Shown here: positions 21,742 to 31,900 of the stretch, in pieces
Position numbering within the stretch: position 1 is the stretch's first letter
Layout: the number at the start of each line of letters is the position of its first letter
Source: Notolepis coatsorum
Taxonomy: Eukaryota; Chordata; Actinopteri; Aulopiformes; Paralepididae
DNA length: 64,000 nucleotides
Direction of reading: 5' to 3'
NCBI GenBank assembly: GCA_963971535.1
Contig: OZ020593.1
Span: 41,013,766-41,077,765 of the forward strand
Made by a program: the position numbers and the translations under genes
The notes under the pieces: generated by a model
Told to the model about the DNA's origin: nothing
Databases searched by the model: none
What the model saw: only the letters and a program-made list of their open reading frames with translations

Positions 21742-23148
21742 TGTAACTGAGGGGTACAATTCCCTGACTGTATTGTTAGATATGATACTTACTACCACTA
21801 CCTCTTGTACTTTAGACTCTGGCCACCCAGTACTAGGTATAAATAATTATGATAAACACTCCCACCTGATGAAACGGATCCAACACAAATGTACCAAGTC
21901 GAAAGTCTGCGTTTAATAATAATACATAGCAAAAGGTATGTACAACGATCACTTAATTACATTTATGATTTGAAATAGTATGCACTTTTATGGCAAATGA
22001 GTATTCGTAGGTAGATCAATATCGAATGTCCAATCTCTGATTGCGCAGGAAGCAAATATACAACCTGGAATATTTAGGGAACAATAGCAATGATACTTGA
22101 ATGATTATATAGCTGGATACACTAGGGGGAGGTTCCGACTGCTTGTAGGACAGCTGGAGGGGGGGGGGTAGAGTCTGGCTGTATCCCGTCTGGCCGAGGG
22201 TATCCTGGGAGAGCCCACAGTCGTGCGACCCGGTGCCCAGCGATCCTCGATCCACAGATGAAAGCAGTTGGACTCTCTGTGGCCGGCGTCCTCCGGTCCA
22301 CGATGGAGAGACGTGAGGCGACCTCGTCGTGTAGAGCGTCTTCTCACCTGTCGTCCTCTCCGGGGGGGGTATTTCCAACACACCGCAGTGTTGGCCTTTA
22401 TCCATAGAATAATCAAAGTACTCAAAGCATAATCCAAGCCGGGGAAGGCTAGCCGTCGTCGGTAGAATAATCCAATATACAGGTCCACTCGCTCTTTGGC
22501 CTGGAGCTCCTCGGGTGCAGCTTCACGTGGGGTCAACCACCCTGGATAAGCGTCCAGCTGATGCTCGAAACGATGGGGGTGCTGATTATTATAGAACTCT
22601 TACCGCACGAGGCACTACATATGAATAGACTATTATTAGCTTAATAGAATACGTCCAACTCGACGATATAGTGCCAAATATGACTATTCAAATATTAATA
22701 TACACGATGTCTCAATGCCGATACTGGGCCGAATTGGCCTTACTGCCCACACGTGGTTCGCGGGGAGGCTTTTGCGTCTGTCACTCTGTTGGAGGGTAAG
22801 GAACTGGACTAAAAGAAAGCTCTACTTTAATAGCGCAGTATATATACGCACTATGAACAAATAGTACCATTAGTGGTGCGGTAGACATATTCCTACGCGG
22901 AACTAGGACTTGTCCATACATGTTGAGCGGTACGATTGAACCTGGTCTGAGGGGTATGGCGACCTGGCACCAAGGTCTCGTCCAATGGTAAAATGGAGAC
23001 TATTATGGGATGTTCAGTAGACTAGAAGGGATATTCAATGCATATTGTACAAGGAATATACAAGGGATATCAGGGGATATACAAATACAATTAAATATAT
23101 ATATATAAATAAATATATATATTCGGTTTAATCTGATCCTTCAGAACA
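21742..23148 (-). repeat. 5' LTR of A2
   Basis: 1407-bp full-length LTR in reverse orientation; on the plus strand it starts TGTAACTGAGG and ends CCTTCAGAACA. Confidence 0.93.
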
Positions 23149-23153
23149 CCTAG

Positions 23154-23533
23154 TGTATCCAGCTATATAATCATTCAAGTATCATTGCTATTGTTCCCTA
23201 AATATTCCAGGTTGTATATTTGCTTCCTGCGCAATCAGAGATTGGACATTCGATATTGATCTACCTACGAATACTCATTTGCCATAAAAGTGCATACTAT
23301 TTCAAATCATAAATGTAATTAAGTGATCGTTGTACATACCTTTTGCTATGTATTATTATTAAACGCAGACTTTCGACTTGGTACATTTGTGTTGGATCCG
23401 TTTCATCAGGTGGGAGTGTTTATCATAATTATTTATACCTAGTACTGGGTGGCCAGAGTCTAAAGTACAAGAGGTAGTGGTAGTAAGTATCATATCTAAC
23501 AATACAGTCAGGGAATTGTACCCCTCAGTTACA
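23154..23533 (+). repeat. 3' LTR of A1, second part
   Basis: Remaining 380 bp of A1's 3' LTR after the A2 insertion, ending CAGTTACA at 23533 and followed by the A1 TSD CTGAC. Confidence 0.95.
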
Positions 23534-23538
23534 CTGAC

Positions 23539-23776
23539 AATTCCACTGACAGCAGCAACACTACTCCTAAATGATATATCATTACTACCGGCATTCCATA
23601 CAGCAAAAAATTATCATTCTGGCGGGTGTTACAGCAGCCAAGAAACTGATAGCCATGAAGTGGAAACAACCTGAGAAACTCACAATGATTAATTGGTCTC
23701 TGACACTATTGGATGTAATGTATATGGAGATGGGAGGAATTGTCTTCTGTGGTGTCTGTAATAATATAATTAAATA
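23539..23776 (+). pseudogene. L1-type LINE ORF2 C-terminal remnant, right part
   Basis: Plus-frame reading LAGVTAAKKLIAMKW followed by LTLLDVMYMEMG is the last conserved block of L1-like ORF2 proteins. It continues the remnant interrupted at 5473 by the BEL nest. An AT-rich, A/T-homopolymer stretch (23777-24000) follows and may be its 3' end. Nothing recognisable lies between 24000 and 24430. Confidence 0.72.
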
Positions 23777-24435
23777 AATTCTTTTTTATATTTTTATTTT
23801 TAAATGTTTTTTTTAATATTATTCTGTATTATTTCTGATTGTCTTGTCGTTATTGTAGTTAGTTATTATTGTTGAAGTACTGTCCTGTGGTGTCTTGTGT
23901 ATTATTGTGCTACTGTATTGTGTTGTGCTTTGTTGTGTTGTGAAATAATAATAATAATTTAAAAAAAGAACATGATAAAAAAAAAGAACATAATATGACA
24001 ATGACGATTCCACCATAATAATGTTATGTGTCATTATCTCCTGGAAGCCAAACCACACCTTTCCATCTGATCACCTGTACAGCTAGCGGCGCCCACAGCA
24101 CACTACTGAATTACAGTGCGAATATACACCATACTGTGACACACAATAAGACAGTGGAGCTAATGCTATAATGCCATTTCACATAAAGAGCTCGGGCTCC
24201 TTACCTCATCAAAGTGAGCACTAAGCCCCCTATGTCTTACCTGCGAATAGCAATACAGCAGTCGGCTCAGCAAGTTTAAGCCACACCAATTTATCACGTC
24301 AGCCAATCAGTTTGTCCAATGGTTTTGATGGATTGTATATAGATGATATCGTTATTGACGTTCAGGGCATTCACATGCACAGTTTCCCTAGGTGTCAAGT
24401 CACTGTAATAATGGCTGTTGTGTTTAGTTATGTTA

Positions 24436-25284
<849 letters not shown>

Positions 25285-25769
25285 TCAAAAGCTCAAGAGT
25301 TTCATTCCAAAATCATATAATTCCTATAAAATATTGTTACCAGATCATTCTTTACTCTTTATTTCAAGAATATACTATTTCAAGGTCATAAAATAAGTGA
25401 TAACTTCAATCACATTCCATAATGAGTTTTACTTTCATGTTAGCAAATTATATTTTTTCACACAAATTGACAAGAAAAATACTTTACTGAAGCAAATCGC
25501 AATTGTTATTAATTCCTCAGTGACCTAGCACTAAAGGGCAATTGAGATATTCTGTACAAATACGCAACATGTTTGTGTAACATTCCTAAATTAAGGTAAA
25601 ACAAAGTGAACACCCTATTTCCACAGTATCTCAGGTACCTTGCAGGTAGACCCAACACACACGCCAGGGTAGGGGAGTACATTACTGGGGGCCAGTAACA
25701 CCCCAAATATCATAAAATGCTTCTGAAAGTGGGGTTATGGGTGAGAAAATGTGAAAAAAGGCTAGAAGA

Positions 25770-25985
25770 TACAGCTTTAAAGGAACACGCCAACATCATG
25801 GCAAATGTGTTTGTTTACTGTCTTCTCCAGAGTCAGACAAGAAGATGAATACCAATTTCCTTTCTGTGTGTTCAGTAGAAAGCTATCCAGCTGCAAGCTA
25901 ACCTAGCTTAGCACAAATGAATAGAAGCGGATACGGACCACTAGCCTAGCTGTTAGGCACCTCTCCCAGAGTTTTAAGCTAGGCT
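25770..25985. repeat. Dispersed non-autonomous repeat in lzts3 intron
   Basis: Begins TTTAAAGGAACACGCCAAC and includes AGTCAGACAAGAAGATGA and AGCTAACCTAGCTTAGCACA, the style of a very common fish interspersed repeat. A related piece is at 50172-50330. The rest of the intron from 25265 to 25770 holds nothing I recognise. Confidence 0.6.
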
Positions 25986-26061
25986 AGTGGTCCATTAATT
26001 TGTTGAGGCTAAGGGTATTTCCCCCTATAAAATACTGCTGATATACACAACCACACAACCA

Positions 26062-26062
26062 C

Positions 26063-26101
<39 letters not shown>

Positions 26102-26158
26102 GGGAGGGAGGGAGGGAGGGAGGGAGGGAGGGAGGGAGGGAGGGAGGGAGGGAGGGAG
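26062..26158. repeat. (AGAC)n then (AGGG)n microsatellites
   Basis: About ten AGAC units run directly into about fourteen AGGG units. On the minus strand they form a pyrimidine-rich (CCCT)n(GTCT)n block that starts only about 13 bp after the lzts3 donor at 26171-26172. Confidence 0.95.
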
Positions 26159-26172
26159 ATACCCACCGGTAC

Positions 26173-26794
26173 CTGCTCCAGTTTCCCAGACATGGGGAGG
26201 ATGTTGGGGGGGTTGTTGTGGTTGTCCATCTTGGCCCCGGCGCTGGCACCAGCGTCTTTATACTGTCCCATCTGCTGGCCACTGTTCTTGTCATTGTTTA
26301 CAGTCACCACATTATTCCCACAAATGTCCAGACTCACAGCCCCCCGGGGCATCTCCCGCCCCTCTCGACGCCCGTTCACGAACGCAGAGTTGGTCGTCTG
26401 CCGCTCTCCAATGCCCGCCGAAACCCCGGATCGGTTGGAATTAGAAAGGCCCCTGTTGCTGTTGGAGACCCCCCGGTTACTGTTGCTATGGGCAGCACCT
26501 CTGTTCCTGTCCCTGTCCCTGTCTCTGTCTCTGTCTCTGTCTCTATCTCTATCTCTGTCTCTGTCTCTGTCTCTGTCTCTGTCTCTGTCTCTGTCCCCGG
26601 GTTCAGAGAAGGATGGTGGCGGGCGTTCGGTACTGTAGAAGGCAGAGTTCTCCTTGACGGCAGCGAAGCTGCGCTCGTCCACCGTGATCCCCTTGGCCTG
26701 GGTGAGGGGCGGCTGGGGGGGGCGCTCCGAGCTGTAGCTCCTCTCATCCAAGCCCCCTCCGCCGCCACCTCCTCCTCCCCTGCCACGGTGGTTG

Positions 26795-26825
<31 letters not shown>

Positions 26826-27102
26826 GGGGCGGTGGAGGGGCACGGGGCAGGCTGTTCTGGGTGGTGCGGGTGCCGACACTGCGCATGGTGGGCTTTGACT
26901 GGCCTGGGGTGGTGTTGGTGGTGGTGGTGATGGAGAAGGTGGTGTCGGTAGTGGTGGATGTGGAGCTGGTGCTGGTGGTCTTGGCGGTTGCCCCGCTGGA
27001 CACACTGCCCATGCCCTGGGGGGCCCCTTCCTCACTCTGCCCCCCGCCCTCCACACACCGCGCCACGGAGGGCAGGAGGGAGGGAGTGCCGGACCACACA
27101 CA
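26173..27102 (-). CDS. lzts3: lzts3 first coding exon
   Basis: Minus-strand exon: acceptor CCCTACAG at 27103-27104 behind a (CT)n tract, donor GTACCG at 26171-26172. I place the start at ATG 27010-27012 (MGSVSSG), since MGSV is the conserved beginning of this family and gives a MGxxxS myristoylation consensus; the 90 bp upstream are open and could be 5' UTR. This gives 280 codons ending GKLEQ in phase 0 with the next exon. Landmarks: MRSVGTRT (43-50), poly-Pro/poly-Ser (59-73), poly-Gly (79-87), an Arg-Asp dipeptide run of roughly 16 units coded by GACAGA-type repeats (26515-26595), and an SGKLEQ end matching LZTS3. The poly-Ser, Arg-Asp and Ser-Asn-Arg repeats look lineage-specific. Confidence 0.85.
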
Positions 27103-27106
27103 CTGT

Positions 27107-27109
<3 letters not shown>

Positions 27110-27185
<76 letters not shown>

Positions 27186-27186
27186 G
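27110..27186. repeat. (GA)n microsatellite forming lzts3 polypyrimidine tract
   Basis: On the minus strand this is a (CT)n run ending 5 bp before the CCCTACAG acceptor, so the repeat serves as the polypyrimidine tract. Nothing recognisable lies from 27190 to 27480. Confidence 0.93.
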
Positions 27187-27484
27187 GTCAGGTAGGTTCT
27201 GCCTGAATGCCTCAATGCATCCTCTGTTCTCTGCTTCATCTCTTGGCTGTAGTAGCTACACAGTACACACTGACCATACCACCATGAGACATGGAAATGT
27301 TGTTTACAGAACAAGGTAAATAAAAAGAAAATCTAAACAACTTTCCCATATCCAGTCATAATCAACAGGGAGAAATAGAAGGCTACAAGTAGGGGTACAG
27401 ATCCACACAGAACACAGCAGCTAACTAAAACACACTTAAAAGGAGTGAGGAGGGTTACTATAGTATAGACACACACACAGGCAG

Positions 27485-27590
27485 CAGGCCTGGACTGGCC
27501 ATCCAATTATTATTTTTTTTTACATTTGGTCAACGACCGGCCCACAACTAGGCTGGGACAGCGGCCCATTGGTACTGGGCTGGCCCAATC
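27485..27590. mobile_element. hAT-like repeat fragment
   Basis: GGCCTGGACTGGCCATCC and the following ACCGGCCCACAACTAGG resemble a widespread hAT-type terminus. The foldback element at 27591-29526 is inserted at its right side. Confidence 0.45.
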
Positions 27591-27703
27591 GCGTCTATGC
27601 TTTCGGCAACTGGCTTGTCCTTCCGCGTTGCTCTGATTGGCCACTGATCTACGCTAGTTTCGCCCCTACGCCGGTATGAGCGTGCGCATGCGCATGAGCC
27701 TAG

Positions 27704-27705
<2 letters not shown>

Positions 27706-27774
<69 letters not shown>
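27706..27774. repeat. (TAA)n microsatellite
   Basis: About 23 TAA units in the left arm of the foldback element. Shorter TAA blocks alternate with CG-rich blocks on both arms. Confidence 0.96.
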
Positions 27775-27775
<1 letters not shown>

Positions 27776-28133
27776 CGCACACGCTCGCACACACGCAGGT
27801 TTTGCCCCCACGCCGGTAGATAATAATAATAATAATGCGAGAGCCCTCGCACACACGCAGGTTTTGCCCCCACGCCGGTAGATAATAATAATAATACGCA
27901 CGCTGAAATGGGTATCGTAGAACACGCCATATTAGCATGATAATACCTACCTGCATCAGATAATACCTACCTGCATCAATATACGCTGCGCTATATACTG
28001 CAACGCCTAACTAACTAAGATGGACGATCACTGCTATTCAGCCAAGCCAAAGCAGAGGTACATTTTAGTACATAGTTATAACAGCTAAGGGGTGTTGTCA
28101 ATGCATTTTATTACCTGGTGTGCTGTAGGTTAC

Positions 28134-28170
<37 letters not shown>

Positions 28171-28202
28171 AAGTCGCCTTTACTAATAATAACGAGATTA
28201 TG

Positions 28203-28669
28203 TAGGGCGGCTACGTGGCGTAGTGGGCAAGGCGCTCGCCATGAAATCTGGAGACGCTGGGCTTGCCTGTTCGAGCCCAGCGCTCCACATTTGCTTTCAG
28301 TTTAGCTGGTCGTCCGTACTAATACACATTGGCCGTATTAGGGGGTGGGAAACTGATGGGTGGGGATCAGGCGTTGTGGACAGCGACTCCTACAGGTCGG
28401 TTGGTGCGCCTGCGCAGTAGAATCAGGAAGTGTCGGGGGCAGCGTGAGCCTCCCACGCGTTACTCCTCGCCACTGAGAGATCGAGCTGCGCAGGTGAAAA
28501 GATGCGACTGCTGTTACCTCAAGTACCGGAGGGGACTTGTGCTATGTATGACTTAGTCCACATTGCAGCCGGCTTGTGGGAGGCAAGAAACAGCGTTCGT
28601 GACAGGGGAGGGTTGAATTGGATGATACGAAATTGGGATGGGAGAAAAAGTGGATAAAAAAAAAAAAAA
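28203..28669 (+). mobile_element. tRNA-derived SINE (copy 1) with TSD
   Basis: Flanked by GAGATTATG (28194-28202 and 28670-28678). The head has an A box (TGGCGTAGTGGG, 28216-28227) and a B box (GTTCGAGCCC, about 28269-28278), an RNA polymerase III promoter. The body contains GTATTAGGGGGTGGG and GCGTTGTGGACAGCGAC, and the tail is A-rich. The same family occurs at 51322-51763. Confidence 0.85.
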
Positions 28670-28780
28670 GAGATTATGCATGACCAGCCTGTGATCTAAA
28701 AACTCCTGCCTGTGGCTGAATAATGAAGCCCAAAGTCGCGTCACGCGCAAGAGCATATTACCTATGTGTTGATGGAATCA

Positions 28781-28957
28781 CGTTAATATAGAGAGATGAA
28801 AACAATACAATACGTTATTTCAATTGATATGAATAGCTATACGTTAATATAGAGATGAACGTTATTTCGATTGATATGAATAGCTAGTTACGTTAATATA
28901 GAGAGATGAACGTTATTTCGATTGATATGAATAGCTAGTTACGTTAATATAGAGATG
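28781..28957. repeat. Minisatellite, about 52-bp units
   Basis: Three to four copies of a unit built from ACGTTAATATAGAGA, CGTTATTTC and ATTGATATGAATAGCTA, with small length differences. Confidence 0.85.
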
Positions 28958-29570
28958 ATAAATTAATTAAATGTAAAAAAAATTATAATAATTGAACTAA
29001 GAGTGATTTGAACTTGTGACCATAGGCTCCACAGCAAGCTGACGAACGAGTTGAGCTAAATGCGTCGATGTTAAAACTGAGTGACGAATGCATAATTTAC
29101 ACTTGTGCCAATTGCGTGCGTTTGTCTAAGTATTATTATTCTAAGTATTATTATTATTATTATCTACCGGCGTGGGGGCAAAACCTGCGTGTGTGCGAGG
29201 GCTCGCGCATTATTATTATTATCTACCGGCGTGGGGGCAAAACCGGCGTGTGTGCGAGGGCTCGCGCATTATTATTATTATTATCTAGGCTCGCATTATT
29301 ATTATTATTATCTAGGCTCGCGTGCGTGCGCACGCTCATACCGGCGGCGTGGGGGCAAAACCTGCGTGTGTGAGGGCGCGCGCATTATTATTATTATTAT
29401 CTAGGCTCATGCGCATGCGCGCGCTCATACCGGCGTAGGGGCGAAACTAGCGTAGATCAGTGGCCAATCAGAGCAACGCGGAAGGACAAGCCAGTTGCCG
29501 AAAGCATAGACGCGCGCATAGACGCGGCCCAATCACATCTCTTACTGAGCACCCCCCCGCCAGTCGTGCA

Positions 29571-29876
29571 GGTACATGACTGAGAGGGGGGCTGTGGTAC
29601 ATGACTGAGATGGGGCTGTGGTACATGACTGAGATGGGGCTGTGGTACATGACTGAGAGGGGGCTGTGGTACATGACTGAGATGGGGCTGTGCTACATGA
29701 CAGAGGGGGCTGGTACATGACTGAGAGGGGGCTGTGGTACATGACTGAGATGGGGCTGTGGTACATGACTGAGAGGGGGCTGGTACATGACTGAAAGGGG
29801 GCTGGTACATGACTGAGAGGGGGCTATGGTACATGACTGAGAGGGGACTGTGGTACATGACTGAGAGGGGGCTGGT
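29571..29876. repeat. Minisatellite, 20- to 24-bp units
   Basis: About 13 tandem units of the form GGGGCTG(TG)GTACATGACTGAGA. The frames it opens on the minus strand encode only the repeat (Pro-Leu-Ser-His-Val). From 29880 to 30570 I see no gene or known repeat. Confidence 0.93.
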
Positions 29877-30576
29877 ACCATGTATTGTGCATCATTGTAG
29901 GCCAAACCATTAAAAAGTTTATTTCCACGGCAGCCCTTTTGGATTTTGGTCTCTCACAAATTTTCCCCGCCTTTTTTAAAAATACACCCCGGCTAAAAAA
30001 AATTATTAACCCTCCTAGATGACAAATCCATTGAGAAACGAAGTGCCACAGATGACCCAACTACTACATATCGTATCATCATAATATTATTTAACACTTT
30101 AATCACCGATGACGTGTTTAGACGTCATTCCTCGCCAATGCCATGCTCATTCTGCCGAAGACGCCGTAACTCGTCTTTGATATCAATAATTCACAAATCT
30201 GTGATCGAAATCATATTTCTCCTCCGGAGACATGAGATGTACTGGTGAGCTCCACTCAACTGTCTAACGGTTCAAGAGCGCCATCTGGTGGCCGATCGGC
30301 AGATCGGCCAAGAGGGAGGGGCGCGCCAAACAGGAAGTGCTCATCCATATTTCGTCCGGGCACTCGCTATCGGTAGCCGGACTCCATCTCAACACACTGG
30401 ATAATCAATCGCTCGCCCTAACTCAATAAACAACGTTATTTGGACGTATATAGTATTATACAACCTGGAAATGGTTCATCTATATCAACATCCCATAATC
30501 GAAAACTGTCTACTCCAAGCTGATCGTCCAACGGCGCGAGGAACATACGGTAAGATCCAGCGTTATTTTCTAACGT

Positions 30577-31597
30577 TGTTCTGAAGGTCCAGATTAACAC
30601 TGAAAGTCTGCGTTTATTATTTTGTATAACTTATATATTGTTTATATATATAAGATATATATCTTTACGTCATCTGTTTGTCTAACAGTATTCATCATTC
30701 GCTTATTGTATATGTCCCATTCTTAACGCCGTAGGCGCCAGTGCGCGCGCCCCTCTAGACATGTTTCAGAACATGTTCAGACATGCCCGGACAAGTGAGA
30801 GAGCGTATTGATCTGTATGGGTGAATAGGCTCAGAACACAGGAAAACTAGCAGAGTGAGAGAGAAGTAACGTTTGGAGCAGTTGTAAACAGCACGGCCAG
30901 GCAACGTATCGTTATAGAGAGCCGTACGGCTAATTAGATACAACTATAATATTGTCGAGCCATTATTGGCACAGTATAGTGACTTGTGTAAGCGAAGTAA
31001 CGTGGAGAGACTTATAGTTGAACCCAGCGACGTTCTGGACATAACTATTCATTGAAGACCGCCTGCGGGTTAGCTTCAAGTACAGACGGAGCTAACTAGC
31101 TATCATCCATGCCAACGGGCTTTTGGACTACTAGCTATTAATCCTGCCATCGGGCGCTAGGAATACAAGGACCGGTCCGTACGAGACCCTCTTTCCCAGC
31201 GACGACAGGATTATCCCACCAGTCTGCAGTTTCTCTGGAGCCGGAGCTCTAGAGAGAACCACCGTCTCCAGCCACCATCTTGCTTTTCCCTGTGCCGCTT
31301 CGCTCCGTCTCACTCCCTTCAGAGCTCCACCGGTCGGGTATCCGTAGTATAGGAACTATCGTTACCTCTGACTTTGTTGCACTGACATTCTATTATTAAA
31401 AGAGAGCTGTGATATATAATATGTATGTTGCTATGACTATTAAAATGCTTGTTTAAGTTGTATCACTGTCCCCGCGCCGTTAATAGAGTGTCCGCCATTT
31501 TGTGTACTTATACTGTCTGGCCATTAACATATTCTTTAGCAGTGGTTTAATCTAACATATCTAAATACAGTCAGGGTTGTGTAGCCCCTTAGCTACA
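30577..31597 (+). repeat. 5' LTR of BEL family B
   Basis: 1021 bp, starting TGTTCTGAAGGTCC and ending TTAGCTACA. The first ten bases match family A, the rest differs. Confidence 0.92.
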
Positions 31598-31599
31598 AT

Positions 31600-31616
31600 T
31601 GGTCCTTCGAGCCGGA
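31600..31616 (+). promoter_or_regulatory. Primer-binding site, tRNA-Tyr type (family B)
   Basis: Identical 17-base motif to family A, 2 bp after the LTR. Confidence 0.8.
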
Positions 31617-31647
31617 TGGTATCAGCAATAATAATATTAGTGATAAT

Positions 31648-31899
31648 ATGGCCAGCGGCGGACACTCTCCAATCGGCTCTCCCCCATTAGAGCGCCCTAG
31701 GCGCCAGCGTCAGCCCCCTCACCACTTGGAGGGCTACGCCGTAGATTTACCTCCTAGCTTATCTACGAGGACGTTAAGCAAGGATAACATTAGTAGCTCA
31801 AGTATGCCCAACCTTATCGACCTGTCAACCCCAGATGTAGAGACCCAAGCTAGTTTAAGTGAAACTGACTTAGCTCACGGGGGGACAAGCGGGGCATGA
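31648..31899 (+). pseudogene. gag: gag N terminus of family B, cut by a G-run frameshift
   Basis: Starts at ATG 31648 (MASGGHSPIGSPP) and resembles the family A Gag N terminus (LERPRRQRQPP...LEGYAVD). The frame closes at 31899 just after LAHGG. A G run at 31878-31883 appears one base too long compared with the downstream frame, which continues openly from about 31884. Confidence 0.82.
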
Positions 31900-31900
31900 C

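Larger units (their letters stand above)
14194..23148 (-). mobile_element. BEL/Pao LTR retrotransposon, copy A2, nested in A1's 3' LTR
   Basis: Second copy of family A in opposite orientation, 8955 bp, flanked by the 5-bp TSD CCTAG (14189-14193 and 23149-23153). LTRs are 14194-15489 (its 3' LTR) and 21742-23148 (its 5' LTR). The internal region is collinear with A1. Besides scattered substitutions it carries three distinguishing deletions: 112 bp in the 3' LTR, about 14 bp in gag near 21295, and 29 bp in integrase near 16212. It must be younger than A1 because it splits A1's LTR. Confidence 0.95.
5474..23533 (+). mobile_element. BEL/Pao LTR retrotransposon, copy A1 (interrupted by A2)
   Basis: Complete BEL/Pao element bounded by the 5-bp TSD CTGAC (5469-5473 and 23534-23538). 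Order: 5' LTR, primer site, gag-pol frame, purine tract, 3' LTR. The 3' LTR is split by copy A2 into 13168-14193 and 23154-23533; the two pieces sum to 1406 bp, exactly the 5' LTR length. Without A2 the element is about 9.1 kb. No env frame follows pol. The 5' and 3' LTRs appear almost identical (I saw one substitution, near 14092), so it is young. It landed in an L1-type remnant. Confidence 0.95.
27591..29526. mobile_element. Foldback DNA element with 8-bp TSD
   Basis: Direct repeats GCCCAATC at 27583-27590 and 29527-29534 flank it. The ends are inverted: 27591-27715 is the reverse complement of 29398-29514 (starting GCGTCTATGCTTTCGG), and the right end carries an extra GCGTCTATGC copy. Further in, both arms hold units of TAA repeats joined to a CG-rich block (about 27776-27895 and 29155-29400), again mutually inverted. 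An 8-bp TSD fits hAT-class transposition. No transposase is present. The core contains a TGAT run (28136-28168), a SINE and a 52-bp minisatellite. Confidence 0.75.

Noticed and set aside
27548..27956. Poly-Tyr and poly-Ile frames, also at 29068-29404
   Set aside because: They are translations of TAA/ATT repeats in the foldback element.
29457..29905. Minus-strand frames with Pro-Leu-Ser-His-Val repeats
   Set aside because: They come from a 20- to 24-bp minisatellite and are open in several frames because of the repeat only.
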